NCBI GenBank assembly: GCA_020850475.1
Contig: JADZEO010000088.1
Span: forward strand, 1 to 32,971
Direction: 5' to 3'
Length of the DNA: 32,971 nt
Origin: Bdellovibrionales bacterium
Lineage (GTDB): Bacteria > Bdellovibrionota > Bdellovibrionia > Bdellovibrionales > UBA1609
Positions 8,247 to 15,398 of the stretch are shown here, piece by piece; within the stretch, counting starts at the first letter, position 1; each line of letters begins with the position of its first letter. The translations under genes were made by a program, and so were the position numbers. Below the pieces are notes generated by a model. The model was given only the letters and a program-made list of their open reading frames with translations. It was not told where the DNA came from and did not search any database.

Positions 8247-9536
8247 CTAAGAATTCGGCGGGTGAAACACCACGGTCAGGGTCGTTTCATTTTGATAGTT
8301 CACACGCCCCATTTTATCCCCCCGAATGGGCCGCACGAAACGACATTCCGCACACAAGACCGTCAGCTTCTCCCCCTTCTTCTGCTCCGACTTGCGCCCA
8401 AAGGTGGACTGGGCGACCCACTGCGCGGCCTCAAGAAGCAAATGATCAGGAACCTTTTCGTTTTTATTACGATGAATGATGCAGTGGCTTCCGGGATAAT
8501 CGCGGAGGTGCAGCCACAAATCCCAGGCGCGAGCCCGTCGAAGAAGTTCCAAATTGTCGCGCGCCGACTTACCCACGTAGGCGACAAACTTTTCTCCCAG
8601 CAGCAACTTGCGTGCTTTGACCCCTTCCGTGGCACTGGAATTTTTGAGATTTCGTTCGGGTGGGGCTGCCTTTTTTGCGGGCAGCTCACCCCGTCGAAGC
8701 AGCTCGAGTTCGCTCTCCAAGTCGCGTAGCCGCTGTTCAGTTCCCGCTCGCTTCGCCTCTAACTGCTTGGCCTTGGTGAAACAATGATCTAGATTCCACG
8801 CTAAATCCTGCGCCGCATCCACCATCTCTTGCCACTCCACCGGCACTTTGACTGTTTGGTGAGATTTGAGCCACTCCCCTAGTTCGCGCCACTGCCGAGC
8901 CCGATCCTGACTCAACTCCTGCCGAATTTTCTCAATGGCTCGCTCGCGACGAGCAATTTCCTGGGCCACGTCGACGGGAGCCGCGGGCCTCGCATTCTGG
9001 AGTGATGGAGCCCTCCCCCACCGCTGGTCCATCCACTCTTGCCACAACGGCGCGGGCGAGGTCGGCGCGGTGCTTTCTTCGACCAACTGTGGTGCCGGGA
9101 GCGCTTGGGGTTTTTTCCACCACATCCCCTTCCCGCCCACTTGAACTCCGAGATTTTGGCCATGAGGAAACAGACGAACTTCGATTTCGCAATCTTCCCG
9201 ATCGCCCTCCGCCCCACCTTCCAAGGTGAGCCGCAACATTCGTCCCGTACCTGGTGGACGCATCACTTGGGTGAGTCGCTTGTTGACCGCGTGGGCTCGC
9301 AAAAACAGCACTAAGGGTTTTACCTGCTTGGGCAGCGAGGGCGGTCGCGTTGAGAACAACAGGACCATGGGGTGCTGGGGTCGCAGCTCCCACCACAACC
9401 AAAACTCCCCCGACCCGCCGTAAAACTCCATGACGAGCTCATTTTCTGAGCTAAAAACCTTTTGCAGTCGCGCCCCGACCAAGGTTTTAAGACTGTTTAC
9501 GAAATGTTCAATTTCCCCGATCGTCATGGGTCTCAT
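8247..9536 (-). CDS. Short NFACT/RqcH-like protein with degenerate N-terminal motif
   Basis: The 429-residue protein has an NFACT-N-like domain (residues 1-150), a charged coiled coil rich in Glu/Arg (about 200-300) and a C-terminal NFACT-R RNA-binding domain (about 315-429) with the hallmark YVGKSARDN, DLWLHLRDYPGSH and later AAQWVAQSTFG. Full-length RqcH/Rqc2 proteins, which add C-terminal alanine tails on stalled ribosomes, are about 550-580 residues; here the middle HhH part is reduced. The conserved Asp-Arg pair of the N-domain appears as Gly98-Arg99 (GTGRMLRL). I chose the ATG at 9536 because AGGA lies just upstream and the 15 codons before it are not conserved-looking. It may bind nascent-chain-blocked 50S subunits without full tailing activity; that is inference. 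Confidence 0.8.
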   Translation of the reverse strand: MRPMTIGEIEHFVNSLKTLVGARLQKVFSSENELVMEFYGGSGEFWLWWELRPQHPMVLLFSTRPPSLPKQVKPLVLFLRAHAVNKRLTQVMRPPGTGRMLRLTLEGGAEGDREDCEIEVRLFPHGQNLGVQVGGKGMWWKKPQALPAPQLVEESTAPTSPAPLWQEWMDQRWGRAPSLQNARPAAPVDVAQEIARRERAIEKIRQELSQDRARQWRELGEWLKSHQTVKVPVEWQEMVDAAQDLAWNLDHCFTKAKQLEAKRAGTEQRLRDLESELELLRRGELPAKKAAPPERNLKNSSATEGVKARKLLLGEKFVAYVGKSARDNLELLRRARAWDLWLHLRDYPGSHCIIHRNKNEKVPDHLLLEAAQWVAQSTFGRKSEQKKGEKLTVLCAECRFVRPIRGDKMGRVNYQNETTLTVVFHPPNS

Positions 9537-9640
9537 AGTCCTGATCCTACTCTCCAAAGTACTGATTTTACAACTCATCATGAAGCGACAGGCGGATCAC
9601 TCCGAAAAAGGGTTAGAACCAACAAGGTAGGTAATGCTCC

Positions 9641-9913
9641 ATGTGGAAGCAGGATCAAGATTTGCTTTACGTTTGTTTTGAAAAGAATCTTCACGAGTAT
9701 CTCGTCGAAGACGAGTCGGTCGAGGAATTTTCCAGTCGGGTGATTCAAGACTTTGCCACCCGCTTGGTCAGCAAGGGACATATCCCCACCCAGTATCTCG
9801 AGGGACTTCACCAAGAATTGGAAGAAGAAATCATCGAAATGCTGCAGAAGAAAATCTACGGCCACTGGGATATCGGCAACTATCGCCGCTCCCTCAAAGA
9901 TCGAGTGGCTTAA
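9641..9913 (+). CDS. Small soluble protein of unknown function
   Basis: The frame encodes 90 residues with no signal peptide or membrane segment. The sequence is strongly helical and acidic, with a coiled-coil-like stretch (GLHQELEEEIIEMLQKKI) near residues 54-71. The N-terminal part has aromatic residues (DLLYVCFEKNLHEYL). It is divergent from the RqcH-like gene and shares its 104-base upstream region, and a terminator-like hairpin lies directly downstream at 9920-9942. The ribosome site is weak (AAGGTAGG, about nine bases upstream). I do not recognise the family. Normal codon use and the protein-like composition support it as a real gene. Confidence 0.65.
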   Translation: MWKQDQDLLYVCFEKNLHEYLVEDESVEEFSSRVIQDFATRLVSKGHIPTQYLEGLHQELEEEIIEMLQKKIYGHWDIGNYRRSLKDRVA

Positions 9914-9919
9914 ACAAAA

Positions 9920-9942
9920 CGGCCGACTTTTGAGGTCGGCCG
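9920..9942 (-). terminator. Rho-independent terminator of the lipoprotein gene
   Basis: An 8-bp perfect stem (CGGCCGAC / GTCGGCCG) with a seven-base loop lies between two convergent genes. Read on the minus strand it is followed by TTTTGTTTA, the expected T tract, so it ends transcription of the gene at 9983-12022. On the plus strand it lies seven bases after the stop of the 90-residue gene but lacks a good T run, so it may act weakly in that direction. Confidence 0.75.
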
Positions 9943-9982
9943 CTTCGACGTAAACTTCGTTTTGCAAACTTCCGTTAAAAAC

Positions 9983-12022
9983 TTATTCCCCATTCCCGGT
10001 TGCTGCAGCTGGCGCTGAAGCCGGGGCGGCAGCCGCTGGTGCTGCTGCTGGCGCTGAAGCCGGGGCGGCGGCTGGTGCTGCTGCCGGAGCTGCTGCTGGT
10101 GCTGCTGCCGGAGCTGCTGCCGGTGCTGCTGCTGGTGCCGCAGCGGGGGCGGGAGCGGGAGCCGCAGCGGGCTCAACGATGCGATCAGCTTCGGTTGCCC
10201 GTTTGCGCATATTCTCGAAGGCCTTTTGGTACTCGCGACCCTGAGCCTCTGCAGCCTCACGACCAAACGCCGCAATTTCAAGCGGGCGGGTCAAATTGGC
10301 TGTCGCCGTTTGGAAAGAAATTCGACATTCGACACGCTCAACGTTGGCGGCCTTCCGGCTAAGGCAAGCCTCCAAACGCCCCTGATCTTCACCTGCAGAC
10401 TGGACACAAACGCGGCGCTCGTCTTTTTGATTAGCAGCCTCTATACATTGCTTGAGTGTCGTCTTCAGTTGATTCATCGTCGCCAGCGCTTGAATTCCCA
10501 AAACCTGTCCCGCAGTGGTGTAACTCACTTTGAGTTCTTCTTTGTTGGGCTCGGCCTCGAATCGATAAGCGCCAAGACCAATCGGCTGACCGGGTTTAAA
10601 TTGAGGCTTTCCATCGGCACCTTGTTCAACGGTTCCAATAACACCAGAAACAACGGCATCGACTTTTTGGCAATTCTCAGAACACTTGTAATCAATGAGG
10701 TACATGAAGGTCTTGTCAGAAGAAGGGCTACCAAGAATAATGCCGGTTTGCCCCGCCTGTTTTCCCTCAAGGACTTCTTTTTCCACCTTGTTCTCGGCAT
10801 CACCTTTCGGGTCGCTTCCGTCATCTGAGGTAATCATACCATTGGGTGAAAGGGCGATAAAAATAGGACGCAAAATCACGTCCTCGCCTGACTTCTTTAA
10901 CTGAAGGCTAACCAAGGGAAGACCAACGCTAAAACTATCCAAAAACGATTTTTGAATTTGTTCCCGCAGCTGAGTCAACTCATTACCCGCCGGCATTTTT
11001 CCTTCCTGATGAACGGCCACCACGATGTCGAGAGTCGTCTGCAGATCTCCGCCCATTTGGGGTTTGCGTATTTTTATACCGTTGGGCAAAGTAATGAAAC
11101 CATCATCACTGACGGCTGCTGGAGCTGCGGCTTGCGGAGCCGCACCGGGAGCTGCCGCTGGGGCCGCTGCTGCTGGAGCTGCTGCCGGAGCTGCCGCTGG
11201 GGCCGCCGCTGCCGGAAGCGCACGAGCTTGATCGCGCTCATCACCGCCATCCGCCGGCTGAGGTAGGTTGATCACGGCTGCGCCCGGAGCCCCAACACCA
11301 TCAGGACGGGCGGGGATTCCGTCACCAGGACGCACTTCGATATTGACGGAACGTAACACGTCATCAAAGGACTTTAACTGTGAGCCCAACGAAGAGCCAT
11401 TGATCGTTCCGACACCCGTCGTTTGATCAATTGAGAACATAAAGGCGGCACTCGCTTCGCCTGAAGTGATCAATACCAATAAGACTTTACAGTTCTCATA
11501 GCACGCGGCTTTAATTTGCGCGCTGCCTGTCGTCTGATCCAAAAAGCTCTTGCCCGGCTCAAACTGACCGGTGGTTTCAAGTACCTTGGCCGTGGCCGCA
11601 GGACCAACAATCGTTGATACCGTCACCTGAACGTTGGCACCCGGCGCTTGCGGCTCGGCCGTGGCACTGGCCGGACCACCGAGGGCCGGCGGAGCTTCCA
11701 CGCGGGCCAAGCTGGCCTTGGCGGTCATCACAATTTGTGCGGCACTTTCGGGCAACAATTGTTTCAAACGCTCCACATCTTGAATTTCCGAATCCGAGCG
11801 GCCCATCAAAGCCTTGGCGACCAACTGCCGCGCCAACTGATCTTGGGCTGCGCGAGCGAGCTCCTGGGGGCTCCCTTTGCCGGCGGGGGTTAAGCCACCC
11901 GTTCCGACGGCCCGCTTTTTCGGGCGAAACCCTCGATTGTTGTTTCCGCACGCCACGACCAAGGAGGCCACAGATGCTGCAACGATCACCGACTTCAATA
12001 TATTAGACATTTTGGACGTCAT
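9983..12022 (-). CDS. Large Ala/Pro-rich lipoprotein with duplicated cysteine motifs
   Basis: The 679-residue protein starts at the ATG at 12022 (GGGAGA upstream), giving a lipoprotein signal with lipobox VVAC followed by GNNN; the longer frame to 12091 has no ribosome site. After the lipid-anchored Cys come a basic linker, a region holding the motif CYENC, an Ala/Pro-rich linker (coded near 11115-11230), a region holding a second CSENC motif, then a helical section with four cysteines arranged as two CxxxxxxxxxxxxC units (coded about 10323-10450). It ends in a long APAA-type tail (coded near 9990-10160). The repeated Cys patterns suggest disulfide-stabilised domain duplication in the periplasm. 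I do not recognise a family; the Ala/Pro parts look like flexible spacers such as those of periplasm-spanning proteins. Confidence 0.8.
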   Translation of the reverse strand: MTSKMSNILKSVIVAASVASLVVACGNNNRGFRPKKRAVGTGGLTPAGKGSPQELARAAQDQLARQLVAKALMGRSDSEIQDVERLKQLLPESAAQIVMTAKASLARVEAPPALGGPASATAEPQAPGANVQVTVSTIVGPAATAKVLETTGQFEPGKSFLDQTTGSAQIKAACYENCKVLLVLITSGEASAAFMFSIDQTTGVGTINGSSLGSQLKSFDDVLRSVNIEVRPGDGIPARPDGVGAPGAAVINLPQPADGGDERDQARALPAAAAPAAAPAAAPAAAAPAAAPGAAPQAAAPAAVSDDGFITLPNGIKIRKPQMGGDLQTTLDIVVAVHQEGKMPAGNELTQLREQIQKSFLDSFSVGLPLVSLQLKKSGEDVILRPIFIALSPNGMITSDDGSDPKGDAENKVEKEVLEGKQAGQTGIILGSPSSDKTFMYLIDYKCSENCQKVDAVVSGVIGTVEQGADGKPQFKPGQPIGLGAYRFEAEPNKEELKVSYTTAGQVLGIQALATMNQLKTTLKQCIEAANQKDERRVCVQSAGEDQGRLEACLSRKAANVERVECRISFQTATANLTRPLEIAAFGREAAEAQGREYQKAFENMRKRATEADRIVEPAAAPAPAPAAAPAAAPAAAPAAAPAAAPAAAPAAAPASAPAAAPAAAAPASAPAAATGNGE
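9999..10160 (-). repeat. Ala/Pro-coding low-complexity repeat, 39-base period in part
   Basis: The DNA coding the C-terminal tail of the lipoprotein is built from GCTGCTGG/GCTGCCGG-type units. A 22-base segment at 10009-10030 recurs exactly at 10048-10069, a 39-base (13-codon) offset. Such repeats are prone to length change by slippage. Confidence 0.7.
11115..11220 (-). repeat. Ala/Pro-coding linker repeat, 39-base period
   Basis: A second low-complexity block lies within the same lipoprotein gene and codes a central linker. A 19-base segment at 11149-11167 recurs exactly at 11188-11206, again 39 bases apart, the same offset as in the C-terminal block. Confidence 0.65.
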
Positions 12023-12201
12023 AAGTTCTCCCAAGTTTTGGCCAAGCGGGCAGGGCCCGACGGGATAGAATATCGATTGAACATTGAGCAAGGGAGGTGC
12101 CAGGACCTTGACGGTCCGGAAATAATTTCCTGGGCTCCATCAGCAGAAGAGCGACGGTTTACGACACTTTAGGTATCGGAGCGACAAATTTCGTCACTTC
12201 T

Positions 12202-12230
12202 CAAGGGGCAAAAACCCTTGGGACCCAAGG
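12202..12230. promoter_or_regulatory. Two overlapping inverted repeats sharing a central arm
   Basis: CAAGGG (12202-12207) can pair with CCCTTG (12215-12220). The same central segment also forms the 15-base palindrome CCTTGGGACCCAAGG (12216-12230). The two pairings exclude each other. It lies in the 244-base spacer between the lipoprotein gene and the small ORF at 12267, about 37 bases before that ORF. It could be an operator or an RNA switch-like element; the sequence does not decide. The remainder of 12023-12266 shows no clear promoter to my eye. Confidence 0.35.
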
Positions 12231-12266
12231 CCTCCCTGGCGAGGATTTTGAACTGATTGTTCCCTC

Positions 12267-12509
12267 ATGAAAGACCGCTTGCTTGATCAGTTTCAGATTC
12301 AATACCGTCACCAACGGCAAGGTTCCGCCGAACTTTGGGTGCTGGCCCTTTTGATGGTGCTGTTTGTGGGAAGTCTGCTGCAGGTCAACCTCGGGTCTCG
12401 ACATCCGTTGCTTGACGAAGTCCATCCTGAAGTGACCGACCATTTAGGGGTCGGTCCCGCACCCTTCCTTGAAGAGCGTCTCCCTCAGTCCCCCGCCGTC
12501 GGCTACTAA
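12267..12509 (+). CDS. Possible small single-pass membrane protein
   Basis: The frame encodes 80 residues with one convincing membrane segment (AELWVLALLMVLFVGSLLQV, about residues 21-40), a basic N-terminal side and an acidic/Pro-rich C-terminal side. An in-frame TGA lies shortly upstream, so ATG 12267 is the first possible start, but no ribosome site is visible, which weakens the call. A hairpin at 12541-12556 lies 31 bases after the stop, between this frame and the convergent gene at 12577. If it is not real, 12023-12576 is non-coding. Confidence 0.4.
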   Translation: MKDRLLDQFQIQYRHQRQGSAELWVLALLMVLFVGSLLQVNLGSRHPLLDEVHPEVTDHLGVGPAPFLEERLPQSPAVGY

Positions 12510-12540
12510 GATCTCGTCACAAAATCCGACCTCAGAAGCC

Positions 12541-12556
12541 TCGCCGACTCCGGCGA
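12541..12556. terminator. Weak terminator-like hairpin between convergent genes
   Basis: TCGCCG and CGGCGA form a perfect 6-bp stem with loop ACTC. It lies between the stop at 12509 (plus) and the stop at 12577 (minus). Neither side has an immediate T tract, although TTTTTT follows about 25 bases later on the plus strand. It is a plausible but weak two-way terminator. Confidence 0.3.
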
Positions 12557-12576
12557 TCCGCTTTAGCCGCTCAGAC

Positions 12577-13107
12577 TTATTTTTTGAGTTCCTGGACGAC
12601 CTCACCCTCGAAGGAGTTGAGGATTTGTCCGATATTTTGGCGAAGCTCATCAAAGCCCTTGGCTAAAACCAAGGGAACTTTTTTGAAGGCCTTTTGTTGA
12701 CGTGCGGCTTCGACCAAAGAGCGTAGCGGGGTGTATTGCGAGAAATACTCTTTGCCGTCGGCGGTGCGTACCCGCGGGAAGGTGGAATCAGGACGCCCGT
12801 TCCGATAAGCGCAGGCTTCGCCACTCCCTAATCCATAGGCCTTGAGTCCCTGACTCTTTAAGAGCGTCTCATATTCTTTGGCCTCGTCGGCGGATTCAAA
12901 AATCAAGCGCGCGGCCCCGGTGTCTTCTTCGTCTGCCCATTGGGGATCGAAGGTGAAGAGGCAGGCGGCGGTGACTTGTACGATGGTGAAATCAATCACA
13001 GCTGGCGCCTGCAATTGGGCTTGATGCCGGCCCGATTTGACCACCTGGAGAGCTTGAGCCGAAAGCGAAGTTAGAAGAATTGCGACGAAGATTGAGAGTT
13101 GACGCAT
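12577..13107 (-). CDS. Exported hypothetical protein
   Basis: The 176-residue protein has a clean signal peptide (QLSIFVAILLTSLSAQALQ, cleaved about residue 19-20) and a mature part of about 155 residues. Two cysteines (in TAACLF and EACAYR) could form a disulfide. A WADEEDTGAARLIF segment and the C-terminal helix are the other notable parts. No membrane segment follows the signal, so it should be periplasmic. I do not recognise a family. It lies downstream of, and in the same direction as, the gene at 13252-13653, but three palindromes in the 144-base spacer probably separate or modulate the two transcripts. Confidence 0.65.
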   Translation of the reverse strand: MRQLSIFVAILLTSLSAQALQVVKSGRHQAQLQAPAVIDFTIVQVTAACLFTFDPQWADEEDTGAARLIFESADEAKEYETLLKSQGLKAYGLGSGEACAYRNGRPDSTFPRVRTADGKEYFSQYTPLRSLVEAARQQKAFKKVPLVLAKGFDELRQNIGQILNSFEGEVVQELKK

Positions 13108-13145
13108 TTGAAACCCCGGGTAAAGAAGTTACCCTCACATATCAC

Positions 13146-13170
13146 GGTCTCTGACGCGAAGTCAGAGACC
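13146..13170. repeat. Perfect 10-bp inverted repeat in spacer
   Basis: GGTCTCTGAC and GTCAGAGACC form a perfect 10-bp stem with a five-base loop (GCGAA on plus, TTCGC on minus). It lies 38 bases upstream of the start of the exported gene at 13107. No T tract follows on either strand, so it is unlikely to be a simple terminator. An operator or a 5' leader hairpin of that gene is possible. Confidence 0.55.
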
Positions 13171-13204
13171 CGTCCGGGGCGGAAAAAAGAATTCAGGATG
13201 ACCC

Positions 13205-13224
13205 GTCTCCCCTCTCGGGGAGAC
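13205..13224. repeat. Perfect 8-bp inverted repeat in spacer
   Basis: GTCTCCCC and GGGGAGAC enclose the tetraloop TCTC (GAGA on the minus strand). It lies between the terminator at 13242-13270 and the larger palindrome at 13146-13170. Read on the minus strand, a T run appears about 14 bases later, so a second tandem terminator is possible. Confidence 0.45.
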
Positions 13225-13241
13225 TGTAAAAAAATCAGCCT

Positions 13242-13270
13242 CGAGCCGAGATTATTCTTGGATCGGCTCG
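13242..13270 (-). terminator. Terminator-like hairpin straddling the stop codon
   Basis: CGAGCCGA and TCGGCTCG form an 8-bp stem that spans the TAA stop (13252-13254) of the gene at 13252-13653. On the minus strand the stem is followed, after seven bases, by TTTTTTT. The gap before the T run makes it imperfect, but the position at the gene end supports termination. Confidence 0.5.
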
Positions 13271-13653
13271 CCGGGTTGGGGTTCGACGACGGGAGGAGTC
13301 ACTTCGGAATTTCCCTGAAGATTGGACTTCAGCTCACCTCGTTGTTGGCCGTCATGTTTCTGGCGATAGATTCGACGATTGGCCTGCCGTTGTTTATGGC
13401 GGATGCGGGCCGCCTCACCGGCGGTAACTTGGCCATCAGCGGCCGCTTCCTTGCGCATGTGCGCAATGCGTGCTTGTTGCATCATCAGGCGGCGGGTCTC
13501 GGGACCATTCAACTCACCACTTTGAACACCCTCCGCAATTCGGGCCGCTTGCCGTGCTTGGGTGCGCTGAATCGGCCGACGCGGTCCCGCACTCGCCGTC
13601 TCATTAACCATCAACGCCACGACGAATCCTAAGATCAAAGTTAGATTTTTCAT
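13252..13653 (-). CDS. Exported helical protein with IYRQKHD motif
   Basis: The 133-residue protein starts at the ATG at 13653 with GGAGGAG six bases upstream. The signal peptide (KNLTLILGFVVALMVNETASA) is followed by a very Arg/Gln-rich helical part. Landmarks are RIAEGVQSGELN..E..R, QQARI, ADGQVTAGEAARI and NRRIYRQKHD. I recall this arrangement from small exported proteins in many proteobacteria, whose function is unknown. The ADGQVTAGE stretch is reminiscent of an EF-hand-like or TerB-like turn, but the spacing is not diagnostic. The last 30 residues are Pro/Glu-rich. Confidence 0.7.
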   Translation of the reverse strand: MKNLTLILGFVVALMVNETASAGPRRPIQRTQARQAARIAEGVQSGELNGPETRRLMMQQARIAHMRKEAAADGQVTAGEAARIRHKQRQANRRIYRQKHDGQQRGELKSNLQGNSEVTPPVVEPQPGEPIQE

Positions 13654-13687
13654 CCGCAACTCCTCCAGTTATTTGGTTGGGTCTGGG

Positions 13688-13722
13688 CCTTGCCGCCCTT
13701 CGCTTCAGAAACCCGGGCAAGG
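13688..13722. repeat. Inverted repeat in spacer between two minus-strand genes
   Basis: CCTTGCC (13688-13694) and GGCAAGG (13716-13722) are perfect inverted copies 21 bases apart. They lie in the 164-base spacer between the barrel-like gene ending at 13818 and the gene starting at 13653. No T tract follows. I see nothing else definite in this spacer. Confidence 0.3.
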
Positions 13723-13817
13723 GAAGAAAGTTGCGCCGCCCTGGCAATTAGCCATCAGTGGTTGGAAATGCCTCAAATTGAGACTGATCGGCCCACCTGG
13801 CCGCCGCCGTTTAGAAC

Positions 13818-14735
13818 CTATTGATTCCAAGCAAAGGAAAGTCCCAACTGACCAAAGGTAACGGCCTGGGCGGTGGTCGAATCTGGAAAGGTCGAGCGCC
13901 CGGCTTGCACCTGGAGGGCGAAACTGCGATTCACATCCCAACTCACCAAGAGGGTTCCGGTGCGTGAGCGGGTGTCATCAATGGCCGAGACACTGGTGGT
14001 GCCTTCCACTCCCAAATACCAACGCGAAAATTGATAGCCGACTTCGAGACTGCCCACCCGATCCACAAAACTTGACGACAGCGTCAGGGTTTCAGGAGAA
14101 AAGAACTGGCTGATCCGCGAATTTTGGAGCGCCGACACGTCGACGTTGTACCAATTTTTTTCCCCCGAAAGTCGCACGCTCCAATGCGAACCGAAAGCAC
14201 CTTGCACACTGAGAGCCATCGCCGGACTGTGAACCTCGACGTCGAGGCCCTGAATGCTCGGATGGTCGGTGATGAGGTGAATCTGCCGGTAGGCGGCGGT
14301 CCCCTGCGTGTTCCAAGTTTCTCCCCAGCGAACCAGAGTCGCCGACCACTTTCGATAACTCAATTCCTCTTTGACTCCCCAGTCTTCAAACACCAAGGTT
14401 CCTTGGTACTCGTTGGCCGGGTCCGAGGCCAATCCTAAGCGAAAACTTTGGGTCTTAAGTTCTTCGCCATCGAGATCGCTCCGATGGGATCCCCCGCCAA
14501 TCAAAAAGCGATAGTCGTTGGGCAATCGCAGATCCGCATCAACCGAGGAGTTGCGACCTTCCTCGGAGTCCGAACCGAGGGAAAGTTGAACGCTATTGGG
14601 CTGAGTTTGCAAATACTGCTCAAAACTAAAAGTGGTCCCAGCCTCTTTGGCTGCGCCCGCAAGGGCATGGAGCAGCAGCCATCCGCTCCCGAACACTCTT
14701 GCGTTCAACCTAAACCAAGGAATGAATTTGCCCAT
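13818..14735 (-). CDS. Outer-membrane beta-barrel-like protein in sigma-factor operon
   Basis: The 305-residue protein starts at the ATG at 14735, sharing one base with the stop of the DUF3106 gene (TGATG); the longer frame back to 15074 only reads through that gene in another frame. A hydrophobic leader (GSGWLLLHALAGAA) follows a basic start and looks like a signal peptide. The remainder is a series of short alternating strands with aromatic ends, such as YRFLIGGGSHRSDL, SATLVRWGETWN, WSVRLSGEKNWYN and RWYLGVEGTTSV, ending in QLGLSFAWNQ. This fits a barrel of about 12-14 strands, although the terminal residue is Gln, not Phe. It is the last gene of the ECF sigma operon, so it may be a target or part of the sensing system. 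I do not recognise a family. Confidence 0.7.
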   Translation of the reverse strand: MGKFIPWFRLNARVFGSGWLLLHALAGAAKEAGTTFSFEQYLQTQPNSVQLSLGSDSEEGRNSSVDADLRLPNDYRFLIGGGSHRSDLDGEELKTQSFRLGLASDPANEYQGTLVFEDWGVKEELSYRKWSATLVRWGETWNTQGTAAYRQIHLITDHPSIQGLDVEVHSPAMALSVQGAFGSHWSVRLSGEKNWYNVDVSALQNSRISQFFSPETLTLSSSFVDRVGSLEVGYQFSRWYLGVEGTTSVSAIDDTRSRTGTLLVSWDVNRSFALQVQAGRSTFPDSTTAQAVTFGQLGLSFAWNQ

Positions 14736-15217
14736 CACTGGTTTTGGCGACGCAACCGTTTGAGGTGACGATGGCGGGCGGTTTGGCCGCCGCGCCTTTG
14801 GATTCGGCGGTAGCGTTGACGTAATTGTTGGCGCTTTTCTGGAGGCAAAGTTTGCCACTTGCGAAAACGCTGGCGAAGTACGTCCCGCCGCTCTGGGGGC
14901 AACTGTTGAAAGCGCTGCCACTTTTGCCGAAGCTGCTGCCGGCGCTCCGGAGGAAGCTGTTGAAAGCGCCGCCAAGCTTTGAGCAAGCGCCGACGCTTCT
15001 GGGGCGGCAGGTCTTTGAATCGAGCCCACCGCTCCTTGATTTTTTGTTGCTGCTCTGGCGTTAACGAGTCCCAACGTTGACGGGCTTCACCCGACGGTTC
15101 GGGAGTTGGCGTGTCCGGAGTTTGCTCCACTGAGTTTTGCGCCCTGGCGATCGAGCCTATAACCGGCAGAGCCATCACTCCTAATAAGCCTTTAAGAAAA
15201 AATTCACGCCGATTCAT
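14735..15217 (-). CDS. DUF3106-like Arg-rich protein with Tat-type signal
   Basis: The 160-residue protein begins NRREFFLKG, a twin-arginine-type motif, followed by GLLGVMALPVIGSIARAQ and a probable cleavage after ARA. The mature protein has five tandem units of about 17 residues of the form LxPExRxxLRxxW (LTPEQQQKIKERW, LPPQKRRRLLKAW, then three LPPE units), which is the DUF3106 pattern and is reminiscent of the LTxxQ motif of CpxP/ZraP-type periplasmic sensors. It is extremely basic. AGGAG stands eight bases before the ATG. It overlaps the small acidic gene by 14 bases. A periplasmic sensor or modulator role in the sigma system is an inference from position and repeat type. Confidence 0.8.
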   Translation of the reverse strand: MNRREFFLKGLLGVMALPVIGSIARAQNSVEQTPDTPTPEPSGEARQRWDSLTPEQQQKIKERWARFKDLPPQKRRRLLKAWRRFQQLPPERRQQLRQKWQRFQQLPPERRDVLRQRFRKWQTLPPEKRQQLRQRYRRIQRRGGQTARHRHLKRLRRQNQ

Positions 15218-15398
15218 GATTCTTCTCCTGGTCCGCTTCGTCTTCTTCTTTGATTTCGCCCTCGTCCATCTCTTGCATCATGCCGACATCCTCTTCGGAC
15301 TCGAGCATCTCCATATCCATTAACATCTCGAGGTTCTTTAACATCTCGGGGTCAACACCCTCATTGGTACCTTTAGTTTTGGTGGTTTGCTCGTCCAT
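15204..15398 (-). CDS. Small Met-rich, acidic protein in sigma operon
   Basis: The gene encodes 64 residues, about 30% Asp/Glu and nine methionines. Its core (KNLEMLMDMEMLESEED) has the same spacing of leucines and acids as the tail of the upstream membrane protein. There is no signal peptide. It shares one base with the upstream stop (TAATG) and overlaps the DUF3106 gene by 14 bases, so it is embedded in a translationally coupled operon, which supports it as a real gene despite its size. Metal binding through Met/acidic residues is possible but unproven. Confidence 0.7.
   Translation of the reverse strand: MDEQTTKTKGTNEGVDPEMLKNLEMLMDMEMLESEEDVGMMQEMDEGEIKEEDEADQEKNHESA

Noticed and set aside
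10001-10170. CRISPR or tandem-repeat array appearance
   Set aside because: The repetition is in-frame codon repetition for an Ala/Pro-rich tail, with no spacers of regular size and no direct-repeat palindrome.
12201-12653. Two short minus-strand frames (12201-12443, 12444-12653)
   Set aside because: The first is antisense to the small membrane ORF and is Lys/His/Gln-rich without structure. The second overlaps the end of the exported gene in another frame. Neither has a convincing start.
14738-15074. N-terminal extension of the barrel-like frame back to 15074
   Set aside because: The extra 113 codons lie wholly within the DUF3106 gene in another frame and are Ala/Pro/Ser-rich shadow sequence. 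The signal-like leader begins after 14735.
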